From positions 1 to 53,290 of the forward strand of contig DGWK01000026.1 in the NCBI GenBank assembly GCA_002395235.1: 53,290 nucleotides of DNA, read 5' to 3'. Source of the stretch: Lachnospiraceae bacterium UBA4260 (GTDB lineage Bacteria; Bacillota; Clostridia; Lachnospirales; Lachnospiraceae). Below, piece after piece: positions 8,824-16,254 of the stretch; the first letter of the stretch is position 1; the number at the start of each line of letters is the position of its first letter. The notes below the pieces were generated by a model. That model had not been told where the DNA came from, did no database searches, and saw only the letters and a list, made by a program, of their open reading frames with translations. Position numbers and translations under genes: made by a program.

Positions 8824-8916
8824 TAGAGACACCTCTAGGGTATCTGTCCGGTCGAGATAGAGACACCTCTAGGGTATAGAGACACCAGGGTTACAGATAC
8901 CTCTAGGGTAGTTCAA
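8824..8916. repeat. Family A array 5, directly after the PTS stop codon
   Basis: Units read GAGACACCTCTAGGGTATC, GAGACACCTCTAGGGTAT, GAGACACCAGGGTTAC and AGATACCTCTAGGGTAG, in the orientation opposite to array 4. The first unit follows the TGA without a gap (TGATAGAGACACC). The arms AGAYACC and GGTRTCT are complementary, so each unit can fold. Confidence 0.85.
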
Positions 8917-8936
8917 CAGTTCAACACAACAAATAA

Positions 8937-8986
8937 GCTCTCCGGAGAAACTTGAGAATTTCAAGTTTCCCCGGAGAGCATTTTTT
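8937..8986 (+). terminator. Terminator of the PTS gene, overlapping the 3' end of the convergent nuclease gene
   Basis: Long hairpin: GCTCTCCGG and GAAACTTGA pair with TCAAGTTTC and CCGGAGAGC across a 4-base loop, followed by ATTTTTTG. The last nine codons of the minus-strand gene are read from the right arm and T-run. Confidence 0.9.
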
Positions 8987-10220
8987 GTATGTTGGCTTCG
9001 GTTGGGTCGACGCTGTAGGGCCATTCAATAAGGCGAACCTGGTTTGCAATGCAAAGTTCTCTTTTTTGACTGTCCAAAAGCCTGCGCTGCGCCAGCGCCT
9101 CCTCTCCGCCGAAGAATTCGACAGGAAGGTAGTGTTGGACGCCCTGGTATTCGATCGCGGTCCTGAGGGAAGGGATATACAGGTCCAGGCTTTGGCGGCC
9201 GAGCCACTCGGGGCGGTATTGGTAGAGCGTATCGGGATGGCGACCGCGTACTGCATGGAACAGGGTCAGCTCGTGTTTCCACTTCGGGCGGATCACGTCC
9301 TCGGCGGTGAGTTTGGTCCTGATCTTAGTTCGGGCCAGGCGCCAGTTTGTGCGGAGGCCGTCTTTCTCCTCGTAGAGAGCCAGGTCGGCGTACCACCACT
9401 GAAAGAAGGGCATGATGACCTTGGTGAGGCTCAGGAAGAATTCGAGCTCTGAGGTAAAGTATCCGCACTCCAGGATGTGATCGATATTGCGTCTGACGTG
9501 GACTGTTTTGACCGGGTTGTGGTGAAACGGGAGGTTCCCTTGATATTTTGCCAGGCGATCGGGGAGGTAGGGAGAGCGGAGCACAGTTCCGCCTTCCCAC
9601 AGATGATCGTGATACCAGGGAAGCGAATAATCGTACAGGGAATAGCCGCCGAAAACCTCCTGCGAAGTGTTCGTGTAAAGCAGGTGGTACATCAAAAGGA
9701 CGGTGTCCATGTCACTCTTGTCAAAGACGGACAGATAGTGGACTTTTTCTTCGTCCGGGAAGAGGCTGCGGACAGGTTTGAAGACCTCTGCCTTTTTACA
9801 GACTTCCGCTATGACAAAAAATTGTGAGACGAAGCTCTCGGGAAACAGGAAGCAGGCTTTGCGGTCCGTGTCTAGATCGGCGAATTGGGCCATAAAGGCG
9901 TCCACATATGGGTTGGTGCGGGGGACGGCATCGGGGCCGGTTTCGGAATTTGCAGCTGCCTGTTCGATCAGCTTCATGGTTGCATGGCGGTAGGAAAGAT
10001 CCGACCAGGATAATTGTACGAGAAATCGATCATAGTGGCCTTCTATATACTCCTCACGGAGTTCGTCAAAATCTTTTTGATAGGATTCGTGCTCTTCGAG
10101 AAGTTCGTCGAGTGTGGCGAAAGTACTCATTCTATGGTGCTGCGGGTAACGATCCCATAGCATTTTGAGGCGGTCGAAGGTATATGTTTCCTGCGGCCTT
10201 GTATGGATGGGTGGGTACAT
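8961..10220 (-). CDS. Hypothetical protein with C-terminal PD-(D/E)XK-like nuclease domain
   Basis: A 419-residue soluble protein. The first ~300 residues are not recognised; they are rich in aromatic and acidic residues (CFLFPESFVSQFFV, HYLSVFDKSDMDTVLLMYH). The last ~90 look like a restriction-endonuclease-like fold: SLDLYIPSLRTAIEYQGVQH gives the Asp and the E-Y-Q-G pair, then a Lys/Arg-rich helix (RRLLDSQKRELCIANQVRLI). This motif is shared with VSR/homing-type nucleases (family knowledge). The start at 10220 is chosen for AGAGGAG on the minus strand; longer reading into the repeat array is unlikely. It stands alone with no methyltransferase partner. The C-terminus is encoded within the PTS terminator. 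Confidence 0.7.
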   Translation of the reverse strand: MYPPIHTRPQETYTFDRLKMLWDRYPQHHRMSTFATLDELLEEHESYQKDFDELREEYIEGHYDRFLVQLSWSDLSYRHATMKLIEQAAANSETGPDAVPRTNPYVDAFMAQFADLDTDRKACFLFPESFVSQFFVIAEVCKKAEVFKPVRSLFPDEEKVHYLSVFDKSDMDTVLLMYHLLYTNTSQEVFGGYSLYDYSLPWYHDHLWEGGTVLRSPYLPDRLAKYQGNLPFHHNPVKTVHVRRNIDHILECGYFTSELEFFLSLTKVIMPFFQWWYADLALYEEKDGLRTNWRLARTKIRTKLTAEDVIRPKWKHELTLFHAVRGRHPDTLYQYRPEWLGRQSLDLYIPSLRTAIEYQGVQHYLPVEFFGGEEALAQRRLLDSQKRELCIANQVRLIEWPYSVDPTEANIQKMLSGET

Positions 10221-10283
10221 GGGGGCTCCTCTCTGTTTTGGCTCTTGAAGATAGTGTACGAAATGGGGTGTGCATTTGTTTGT

Positions 10284-10328
10284 ACACACCCTAGAGGTCT
10301 CCGATACCCCAGAGGTCTTTGATACCCA
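10284..10328. repeat. Family A array 6, two and a half units
   Basis: ACACCCTAGAGGTCTCC, GATACCCCAGAGGTCTTT and a truncated GATACCC. The truncated last unit supplies the TTGATA of the promoter listed next. Confidence 0.8.
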
Positions 10329-10347
10329 TAAGAAAGAATAGTATAAT
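10319..10347 (+). promoter_or_regulatory. Sigma-A-type promoter for the HD/DUF3990 operon
   Basis: TTGATA (10319-10324), a 17-base spacer and TATAAT (10342-10347). The -35 lies across the junction of two family A units. Confidence 0.75.
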
Positions 10348-10465
10348 TGAGGGAAGAACATCAAAGTGCAGAACAACAGCGCGGAATACCATACACATCG
10401 GACGGGAGCGCCGCAGAGGCCCTGAGCGGGAGCCTTTCAAAGCGGCCATTTCATGGAGGAGTAAT

Positions 10466-10927
10466 ATGAGCAGGCTGAAAGAACTCAGAAAAATCGTGGA
10501 TGCGGAGTTGAACAGGATGGAGGACGCGGACAAGCGCATCAGCGCGGTCAATCATCTGTACGGGGTATCCCTGGCAGCGACAATGATCGCCAAAAAACGC
10601 GGGCTCGACCCGGAGCTGGCCGCCATGGCGGCTATGATGCACGACCTTGCAGCCTATAAATCGGGGTCGTACGATGACCATGCGCACAGGGGGGCTGTGC
10701 TGGCGAGGGATATTTTGGCAGAGCTCGGGAAGACGGATGAGAAGGAGACGGATCTGATCTGCTCGGCGATCTATCACCATGACGACAAGCTCGTTGTGGA
10801 CGACCCTATGGATGAGGTGCTCAAGGATGCGGATGTGATCCACCACTGCATGAACGATCTGGCCAAAACAGTAAAAGAAAAAGAGAGAGCGCGGTTCGCG
10901 GCGCTCTGTGAAGAGTTCGGGATGTGA
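10466..10927 (+). CDS. HD-domain phosphohydrolase-like protein
   Basis: A 153-residue HD-superfamily protein. Metal-binding residues are visible in order: His in VNHLYGVSL, the HD pair in AAMMHDLAAY, His in IYHHDDK and Asp in LKDADVIHH. These families usually hydrolyse phosphate esters or nucleotides. The substrate is unknown. The ATG at 10466 has a GGAGGAG site; upstream in-frame ATGs lack one and lie close to the promoter. It ends 13 bases before the DUF3990 gene, so the two should be co-transcribed. Confidence 0.82.
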   Translation: MSRLKELRKIVDAELNRMEDADKRISAVNHLYGVSLAATMIAKKRGLDPELAAMAAMMHDLAAYKSGSYDDHAHRGAVLARDILAELGKTDEKETDLICSAIYHHDDKLVVDDPMDEVLKDADVIHHCMNDLAKTVKEKERARFAALCEEFGM

Positions 10928-10940
10928 GGGGAGAGGTTCT

Positions 10941-11489
10941 ATGATTCTTTATCACACGGGGTATCAGGAGATCCGTGAGCCGAATATTCATCACGGCAGG
11001 GTCAATGCTGATTTCGGGCAGGGCTTTTACATGACTGCCAACGAGAAATTCGCGAGAAGATGGGCGCGGGTGCGCGCGGATGCGCAGACCATTGTCAATG
11101 TGTACGACCTGGATCTGACGGGGCTGACAGTGCACCGCTTTGAGAGGAATGAGGAGTGGTTTGACTACATCTTCAGAAACAGAGCGGCAAGGCCTGACCG
11201 GCTGCCGGACGCGGATGTGATCATCGGGCCGATCGCGAACGATACGATCTACGATACTTTCGGGATTATTACGAGCGGACTTCTGCCCGCGGAAAAGTCG
11301 ATGAGACTGCTGATGATCGGACCATGCTACGAGCAGATTGTTGTCAAAAGTCAGAGAGCGGCAGATCAGCTGGTGTGGCGGGAGGGCAATGTTTTGACAG
11401 AACAGGAAGTGGCCGGGTACCGCGAGATCGTCGCACAGGAAGAGGAGGAGTACCAGAGGCTGTTCGCCGAGGAGATGGAGAGGATGTAG
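10941..11489 (+). CDS. DUF3990 (ADP-ribosyltransferase-fold) protein
   Basis: A 182-residue protein. The N-terminus LYHTGYQEIREPNIHHGRVN followed by ADFGQGFYMT and RRWARVRAD matches the DUF3990 pattern, a family placed with ADP-ribosyltransferase-like folds and often listed as a toxin-antitoxin component. The C-terminal tail is a charged helix (QEEEEYQRLFAEEMERM). The ATG at 10941 has GGGGAGAGG upstream. In many genomes DUF3990 follows a small DUF3791 gene (from memory). Here the partner is an HD-domain protein instead. Whether this is a toxin, an antitoxin-neutralised pair or a stress enzyme cannot be told from sequence. Confidence 0.78.
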   Translation: MILYHTGYQEIREPNIHHGRVNADFGQGFYMTANEKFARRWARVRADAQTIVNVYDLDLTGLTVHRFERNEEWFDYIFRNRAARPDRLPDADVIIGPIANDTIYDTFGIITSGLLPAEKSMRLLMIGPCYEQIVVKSQRAADQLVWREGNVLTEQEVAGYREIVAQEEEEYQRLFAEEMERM

Positions 11490-11602
11490 GGGAGCGTGCG
11501 GACGCTGCAGAGGCAGGGGAGCCTGCCTTGTGTTTGGGGCCCACAGAGTGAGCCGGGGAGCCGGTGCGCCGCGCCGCCGCGCTGTGTGAATTATTGGCTT
11601 AA

Positions 11603-11617
11603 GTGGGGAATTCCCAC
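11603..11617. promoter_or_regulatory. Palindrome GTGGGGAATTCCCAC, possible operator
   Basis: Arms GTGGG/CCCAC around GAATT, containing the perfect 10-base palindrome GGGAATTCCC. It lies between a weak TTAAGT and a good TATACT (11623-11628), where a repressor would block transcription of the RNA candidate downstream. Confidence 0.45.
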
Positions 11618-11634
11618 CGAGTTATACTTGTAGT

Positions 11635-11746
11635 GTAAAGTGCGGCGATTCGGTTGACTCTGAAATAACAGTTTGATAGATTATGACTCAGGAAGTGCCT
11701 GTCCTGCTGGTTTTGCCATGCAGAAAAGGCACTTTCTTTGTTTTTG
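11635..11746 (+). ncRNA. Possible small RNA with strong terminator, upstream of the TROVE-like gene
   Basis: No open frame. TATACT at 11623-11628 could start a transcript near 11635. About 60 bases later comes a long hairpin: AAGTGCCT (11693-11700) pairs with AGGCACTT (11727-11734), and inside it CTGCTGG pairs with CCATGCAG, followed by TCTTTGTTTTT. A free-standing, terminated ~110-base transcript is plausible. Bacterial Ro60/TROVE proteins often sit beside Y RNA genes, which motivates the call, but I could not recognise a Y RNA or tRNA-like fold. Confidence 0.4.
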
Positions 11747-11755
11747 AACATGAGG

Positions 11756-11808
11756 AGCTACCCTGAAGGTGTGGCCTACCCTGAAGGTAGGACCTTAAAG
11801 GTAGGGCT
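11756..11808. repeat. Family A array 7
   Basis: Three units: GCTACCCTGAAGGTGTG, CCTACCCTGAAGGTAGG and a decayed ACCTTAAAGGTAGG. The centres are TGAA and TAAA instead of TAGA. The 11490-11600 stretch before it is GC-rich with a small hairpin AGGCAGG/CCTGCCT (11512-11529) and no gene; 11810-11945 shows nothing I recognise. Confidence 0.75.
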
Positions 11809-11945
11809 GCAGTTCATGACAGAAAAAAAGGAAGCCATCTTGTCGGGTATGTCCTGCATATCCGGGTGGAAATAAATGAACAGGCTGCAGGACAGGCAAA
11901 TCGGCACAGGCACGCCGACTGATCCGGCAGCCGCTAACAACAACA

Positions 11946-12003
11946 TACCCTAGAGGTGTCGAGACATCGAGATACCCTAAAGGTGTCTATACCTCTGAGG
12001 TAC
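11946..12003. repeat. Family A array 8, upstream of the TROVE-like gene
   Basis: ATACCCTAGAGGTGTC, GATACCCTAAAGGTGTC and TATACCTCTGAGGTACT. The last is nearly self-complementary (ACCTC-T-GAGGT). Confidence 0.78.
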
Positions 12004-12078
12004 TTTTATCAAAACAGGCATCAGAAGTCCCGCAAGCGGCTGCACAAAAAAGGGACCTGGCGTCGGAAAGGAGAAGAG

Positions 12079-13548
12079 ATGGATTTTGCAATAGCAGCAA
12101 AAATGAACAGCAGATTGACTCGTACTGAGAACGGAGCACTCGCTCTCAACACGACAGGCAGCGCAAGGCTCGATTTGTTTGCAACGATCGGAGCTCTGCG
12201 CGACGCGGAAGAGGCCAGAGTGTGCCATCTCTTCTCTGAAGCTTACAGAGAAGATCCGCTGTTCGCGACAAAGATTGCTTTCTATGCCCGCGACGCCCGC
12301 GGCGGACTGGGCGAGAGAAAGGTGTTCCGTACGATCATCAGATTTTTGGCCATGTATCATCCTGAGGCGATCCGCCCCAACCTGGACCTGATCGGCGTGT
12401 ACGGCCGTTACGACGACATGTACTGCCTGATCGGCACTCCGATGGAGGGCGAGATGTGGGCCGCCATGAAGGCGCAGTTTGAGAGGGATAAGGAGGCACT
12501 GGCCCAAGGACAGGCCATCTCCCTGTTGGCAAAGTGGATCAAGACGGCCGACGCATCTTCGACAAAAACTCGCGCGCTGGGTATCAGAACCGCCCGCGAG
12601 CTCGGCTATGATGTGTACACATTTAAGAGAATCGTGCGCGCTATGCGCCGCCAGATCGGCATCGTCGAGGCGCTTATGTCCGCGGGACGCTGGGATCAGA
12701 TCAAGTATCCGGAAGTACCTTCCAGGGCAATGATGATCTACCGCGACGCATTTATGAGACATGATAAAGAGCGTTTCAGCGAGTTTGTAAATAAGGCAGT
12801 AAGCGGTGAGGCGAAGATCAATTCTGCAGCTCTGTATCCTTATGACATTGTCATGAAGGTTATGAGCGAGGGATGGGGAAGGGTAAAAGAGGACCCTGTC
12901 CTCGAAGCCCAGTGGAGACAGCTCCCCGACTATGTCGGGAAAGAGGTGAATGCGCTGGTGATCGCGGATACATCCGGTTCCATGACAGGCCGCCCTATTG
13001 CGACTTCTGTGGGGCTGGCGGTCTATTTTGCAGAGCGTAACAGAGGGGCATTCCACAACCTGTTCATGTCCTTCTCGGCATCTTCCACGATTCATGAGCT
13101 TAAGGGCACTACTTTGGCGCAGAAGATCTCCGGCATTGACATGTCTGACTGGGATAACAACACCAACCTTGCGGCGGCGCTGGACCACATCCTGGAGATC
13201 GGATGCAAGTACCATGTAAGCCCTGACGAGATGCCGAAGACACTGATCATCATCTCCGACATGGAGATTGACTGGTGCACAGGCAAGGAGTGGACCTTCT
13301 ACAAGGTCGCTATGCGAAAATTTGCCGCGCGCGGCTACGTGATTCCGAACATTGTTTTCTGGAATGTCGCGAGCCGCCACGATGTTTTCCACGCCGACAA
13401 GACACGCATGGGCGTGCAGCTGGTCAGCGGCCAGTCCGCGGCGATGTTCCGAAACGTGATCGCCTGCATCGGCATGGATCCCGTCACGGCGATGGAAAAG
13501 ACAATTAATTCGGAAAGATATGAGGCTGTAACTGTGGAGGGAATATAA
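12079..13548 (+). CDS. TROVE/DUF2828-like protein with C-terminal vWA domain (Ro60-like architecture)
   Basis: A 489-residue protein with the two-part layout of Ro60 relatives: an alpha-helical repeat region (about 1-280) and a von Willebrand A domain. Helical-repeat signatures include FYARDARGGLGERKVFR, LLAKWIKTADASS and YPEVPSRAMMIYRDAF. The vWA metal site reads ADTSGSM (Asp297, Ser299, Ser301), with DNNTN and ISDMEID supplying further metal-site residues. Family knowledge: such proteins bind structured RNA (Y RNAs, misfolded RNA), although DUF2828 members are less studied. AAAGGAGAAGAG precedes the ATG at 12079; earlier in-frame starts fall in array 8. A possible terminated small RNA lies 330 bases upstream and an RNase H-like gene follows. 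Confidence 0.82.
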   Translation: MDFAIAAKMNSRLTRTENGALALNTTGSARLDLFATIGALRDAEEARVCHLFSEAYREDPLFATKIAFYARDARGGLGERKVFRTIIRFLAMYHPEAIRPNLDLIGVYGRYDDMYCLIGTPMEGEMWAAMKAQFERDKEALAQGQAISLLAKWIKTADASSTKTRALGIRTARELGYDVYTFKRIVRAMRRQIGIVEALMSAGRWDQIKYPEVPSRAMMIYRDAFMRHDKERFSEFVNKAVSGEAKINSAALYPYDIVMKVMSEGWGRVKEDPVLEAQWRQLPDYVGKEVNALVIADTSGSMTGRPIATSVGLAVYFAERNRGAFHNLFMSFSASSTIHELKGTTLAQKISGIDMSDWDNNTNLAAALDHILEIGCKYHVSPDEMPKTLIIISDMEIDWCTGKEWTFYKVAMRKFAARGYVIPNIVFWNVASRHDVFHADKTRMGVQLVSGQSAAMFRNVIACIGMDPVTAMEKTINSERYEAVTVEGI

Positions 13549-13673
13549 GGGGGCTCGGAGGGCTTGAGCGTATGCGAGGTCTTGGAGGGCCTGAGTGATC
13601 AGGCCTTCCGGGATTATCAGGAGCCGTCGGACCGGCAGCATCCCTCCGGATACAGCAGATTTGGAGGTAAATT

Positions 13674-14168
13674 ATGTTTAAGAGTCCGACTTACGGCAAA
13701 CTGGATTTTGACCGTATTCCTGACAAAATATTGAAGTTCTACACGGACCACCTGAAGTACGAGTCGCCCATGCAGATCATTATCGGTACTGACTCTCAGA
13801 ATTTTGACACGACCAAAATAGTGTCCGTCATAGCAGTGATCTGCGAGGGGCACGGCGGCATCTTCTTCTACGAGATCACGAAGCAGCCGCTGATCAGAGA
13901 CGTCAGGACCAAGCTCCACGTCGAGACAAACGACAGCCTGCGCGTTGCACAGGCGCTGGTGGAGATCCTGGAGGGGAGCAAGGCGTACGAGGAGATGTAC
14001 CTGAACTGTCCGATCGCGATCCATATCGACGCGGGCAACAGCACCAGCGGCAAGACGAGGGAGCTCATCCCGGAGCTGGTTGGCTGGATTAAGGCGTGCG
14101 GCTACGACTGCAGCGTCAAGCCGGAAAGCTTTGTGGCGAGTACGATCGCGGACAGGCTCTCCAAGTGA
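13674..14168 (+). CDS. ykuK: YkuK family RNase H-like protein (DUF458)
   Basis: A 164-residue protein matching the Bacillus YkuK family, which has an RNase H-like fold. Visible are IIIGTDSQNFDTTKIV (first acidic strand, Asp after GT), IHIDAGNSTSGKTREL and a C-terminal KPESFVASTIADR. Enzymatic activity in the family is unproven. GGAGG sits 8 bases before the ATG. It follows the TROVE-like gene by 125 bases that contain a hairpin (GGAGGGCCTGA/TCAGGCCTTCC, 13583-13608) without a T-run. The pairing of an RNA-binding vWA protein with an RNase H-like protein suggests a shared RNA-related role (inference). A strong terminator follows. Confidence 0.85.
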   Translation: MFKSPTYGKLDFDRIPDKILKFYTDHLKYESPMQIIIGTDSQNFDTTKIVSVIAVICEGHGGIFFYEITKQPLIRDVRTKLHVETNDSLRVAQALVEILEGSKAYEEMYLNCPIAIHIDAGNSTSGKTRELIPELVGWIKACGYDCSVKPESFVASTIADRLSK

Positions 14169-14257
14169 GAAGTCGCTAAGTGAGATGTCTCCAAGGAAGG
14201 AGTTTCCGGGCGGCATGAAAAACGGGCGGCAGGAAAAGTTAGATTGAGACGAAAGCA

Positions 14258-14294
14258 GACCCCGGGCGCCGGATGGCGCCCCGGGTCTTTTTTT
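14258..14294 (+). terminator. Terminator after ykuK
   Basis: GACCCCGGGCGCC and GGCGCCCCGGGTC arms with a 4-base loop, followed by TTTTTTT. It lies 90 bases after the ykuK stop and directly before the largest family A array. Confidence 0.92.
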
Positions 14295-14302
14295 GGTGCC
14301 GG

Positions 14303-14518
14303 GAGATCTCTGGGGTATTGGGAGACCTTTAGGGTGTCCTGGACCTCTGTTGGGAGACCTCTAGGGTGTCCTGGACCTCTAGGGTGTCCTGGACCTCTAG
14401 GGTGTCGGGAGACCTCCAGGGTGTCGGGAGACCTCCAGGGTATCGGGAGACCTCTGGGGTATCGGGAGACCTTTAGGGTATCGGGAGACCTTCAGGGTGT
14501 CTTAGACCCAAGGGTAGC
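14303..14518. repeat. Largest family A tandem array (array 9)
   Basis: About twelve units in the ACCTCTAGGGT orientation. Two spacings alternate in blocks: an 18-base period GACCTCTAGGGTGTCCTG and a 19-base period GGGAGACCTCCAGGGTGTC. Centres vary as CTA, CCA, CTG, TTA and TCA while the flanking ACC and GGT are kept. The apparent 99-codon frame across it is a by-product of the repeat. Confidence 0.9.
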
Positions 14519-14617
14519 TCATTTGCAGAAAAAAAGTGTATAATGGTAGAAATCAGCATACCGGTTCGTAAAATGAACCTGAAAAAAGGAATAGTGATTT
14601 TGGAAGGATGGTACAGT

Positions 14618-15112
14618 ATGGCTTTTGTAATTCTCATTCTTATGGCCTTTTTCTGCCTGATCTACCTTAAACAGCAAGTTACAAAAAACAGCGTGAATTC
14701 CGGCTCACGGGATCCGGTCATCAAGAAAATTCTCTCTTATTACAAAAATCTGAGAGAGCATCAATCAGAAATCCAAACGAATGCATTCGCAATCGGATAT
14801 GCCAAAATAGAGAGAAAAGGAAACCTCGAAGATAACAGTGATCTGATGGCTGTGCGTATTCTTGACGATAAAGGGGCGCGCAGGGAAGGCGCAGAGAAGC
14901 TGGGCATGGAGGTCATTCAGATTAAGGATCGATATTTTTATCAGTTCACTGTGGAACTTGATTCCAAAATGGCAGACGCTGAGCTCAGTGCTTTACTCCA
15001 AAGGACAAAGGAGAAGATAGAGGAGAGGTATCCGGACGATTTCGTTGGTAATGCGGTGGGGTATATTACTGTTGTTATCGACGGGAAAAAGGTAATGGAG
15101 CATCTCGGCTAA
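14618..15112 (+). CDS. Small membrane-anchored hypothetical protein
   Basis: A 164-residue protein with one N-terminal membrane helix (residues 2-18, AFVILILMAFFCLIYLK) and a soluble domain containing a Lys-rich helix (VIKKILSYYKNLREHQSEIQ) and beta-like stretches. Not recognised. The start at 14618 is chosen because GGAAGGATGG precedes it. A possible ATG at 14543 lies within TATAAT (14539-14544), which is more likely the -10 of its own promoter. It lies between arrays 9 and 10. A weak hairpin with flanking A- and T-runs (15112-15143) follows the stop. Confidence 0.68.
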   Translation: MAFVILILMAFFCLIYLKQQVTKNSVNSGSRDPVIKKILSYYKNLREHQSEIQTNAFAIGYAKIERKGNLEDNSDLMAVRILDDKGARREGAEKLGMEVIQIKDRYFYQFTVELDSKMADAELSALLQRTKEKIEERYPDDFVGNAVGYITVVIDGKKVMEHLG

Positions 15113-15146
15113 AAAAAAAGCCCGCAAAGCGAGCCTATTTTTGGGT

Positions 15147-15220
15147 GTACAGACACCCCAGAGGTACAGACACCCCAGAGGTATAGACACCCTGAAGGTA
15201 TAGATACCCCAGAGGTGTCA
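15147..15220. repeat. Family A array 10, ending in the stop codon of the esterase gene
   Basis: Four units: ACAGACACCCCAGAGGT twice, TAGACACCCTGAAGGTAT and TAGATACCCCAGAGGTGTCA. The last three bases are the complement of the TGA stop of the minus-strand esterase. Confidence 0.88.
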
Positions 15221-15985
15221 TTCAGACATCCACAGGAAATTCATGAAATCCGGAACCTGTTTCTCCCAGCAGGCTTCATTATGCTCACCATCAGGCTGGC
15301 AGTAGAGTCGTGTGACGGCTCCTTTTTTGCGAAGGAGATTGTCGACTTTGCGGTTGGAGTTGGTAAGGAAGCTGCAATAGCCTGATTTTGGATCTGTGCC
15401 GCCTTCTTTCTCTCCCCAGGAGAGGTAGACCCGCGTGTCGGGATCGATCTGACTGTGGAAAATATCGTCCATGAGCGGCTGCATGACCATAAATATGGAA
15501 GATGAGACGCAGGCTGCCTTGGAGAAGACGGAGTTGTATTTAGTCACAGCGTAAAGGGACATGAGACCACCCATGGAAGATCCGCCGATTGCCGTCGCCT
15601 CCCTCGAAGGCCATGTACGGAAACGGGAATCAATATAGGGCTTTAGGCTCTGCGTGATCCAATCGAGGGTCTTGTCGCCTTCGCCCTGAATACCTATTCC
15701 CATGAGCTTTGTATTGTAAGGGCAGTACTCGTCAAGTCGATGGTTTCCCTCGTGAGAGCATTCTATCCCGACGATGATCATGTCCTTGGCCCAACCGACA
15801 AGAAATTCACGCAGTCCCCAGGATTTACCGTAGGTCGCGTCAGAATCATAGAACAAGTTGTGCCCGTCCCAGAAATACATAACGGGATAACGGTCCCCGG
15901 ATACGTCATACTGATCGGGAAGATAAATGTGAAGGGTACGCGGCTCAGCAGCCGGTGCATACCAGACGGAATCTTTAATAACCAT
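15218..15985 (-). CDS. Alpha/beta-hydrolase, putative esterase (esterase D/Fes type)
   Basis: A 255-residue serine hydrolase. The nucleophile elbow is IGGSSMGGLMS, the oxyanion-loop region is YPVMYFWDGHNLF, and a His near the C-terminus sits in QPDGEHNEACWEK. This layout fits PF00756-type esterases, some of which cleave siderophores or feruloyl esters. No signal peptide was seen, so a cytoplasmic protein is expected. AGGAGA precedes the ATG on the minus strand. The stop codon is formed by the end of family A array 10. Substrate unknown. Confidence 0.85.
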   Translation of the reverse strand: MVIKDSVWYAPAAEPRTLHIYLPDQYDVSGDRYPVMYFWDGHNLFYDSDATYGKSWGLREFLVGWAKDMIIVGIECSHEGNHRLDEYCPYNTKLMGIGIQGEGDKTLDWITQSLKPYIDSRFRTWPSREATAIGGSSMGGLMSLYAVTKYNSVFSKAACVSSSIFMVMQPLMDDIFHSQIDPDTRVYLSWGEKEGGTDPKSGYCSFLTNSNRKVDNLLRKKGAVTRLYCQPDGEHNEACWEKQVPDFMNFLWMSE

Positions 15986-16023
15986 TGATTGTTCTCCTGA
16001 ATAGGCAGCTCATTTCTTGAGCT

Positions 16024-16072
16024 CTGATAGATAAAGTTGTTAGTTGTTGACTCGAGGCATAACTTTATCAGC
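16024..16072. repeat. Inverted repeat in the esterase/CARF divergent region
   Basis: CTGAT-AG-ATAAAGTT pairs with AACTTTATCAG across a ~22-base loop. It lies 40 bases upstream of the esterase start. It could be an operator or a leader hairpin for that gene. Confidence 0.5.
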
Positions 16073-16107
16073 TTGTTAAAATAAAATCAATGGTCACATT
16101 GGTCAAA

Positions 16108-16214
16108 TTTGAGAACATACCTCTAGGGCAGTTCGTCCACTAAGGCAGTTCGTCCAATTTGAGGGCATACCTCTAGGGTAGTTTGACCGGAGGCAGGGAG
16201 ACCTCTAGGGTAGT
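16108..16214. repeat. Family A array 11, upstream of the CARF nuclease
   Basis: Units GCATACCTCTAGGGTAGTT, ACATACCTCTAGGGCAGTT and GAGACCTCTAGGGTAGTA, with CAGTTCGTCCA duplicated between them. It ends 40 bases before the CARF nuclease start, so that promoter must lie in or next to it. Confidence 0.82.
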
Positions 16215-16254
16215 ATAAACAAGAGTAGTCTTAACAAATAGTGGAGGTACAGCC

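Noticed and set aside
11641..11700. tRNA or known riboswitch (preQ1, THF) in the region before the TROVE-like gene
   Set aside because: No acceptor stem, T-loop or conserved riboswitch core could be matched by eye; kept only as an unclassified RNA candidate.
11977..13641. 554-codon minus-strand open frame
   Set aside because: Antisense to the TROVE-like gene and low in recognisable features.
14303..14518. CRISPR-like array (regular direct repeats)
   Set aside because: The period is only 18-19 bases, units touch each other, and there are no unique spacers of 30 or so bases. The same unit is dispersed at many other sites. A CARF nuclease nearby made this worth considering.
14244..14543. 99-codon open frame with PGPLGC-type repeats
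   Set aside because: It is the translation of the family A array, has no ribosome site and starts within the ykuK terminator region.
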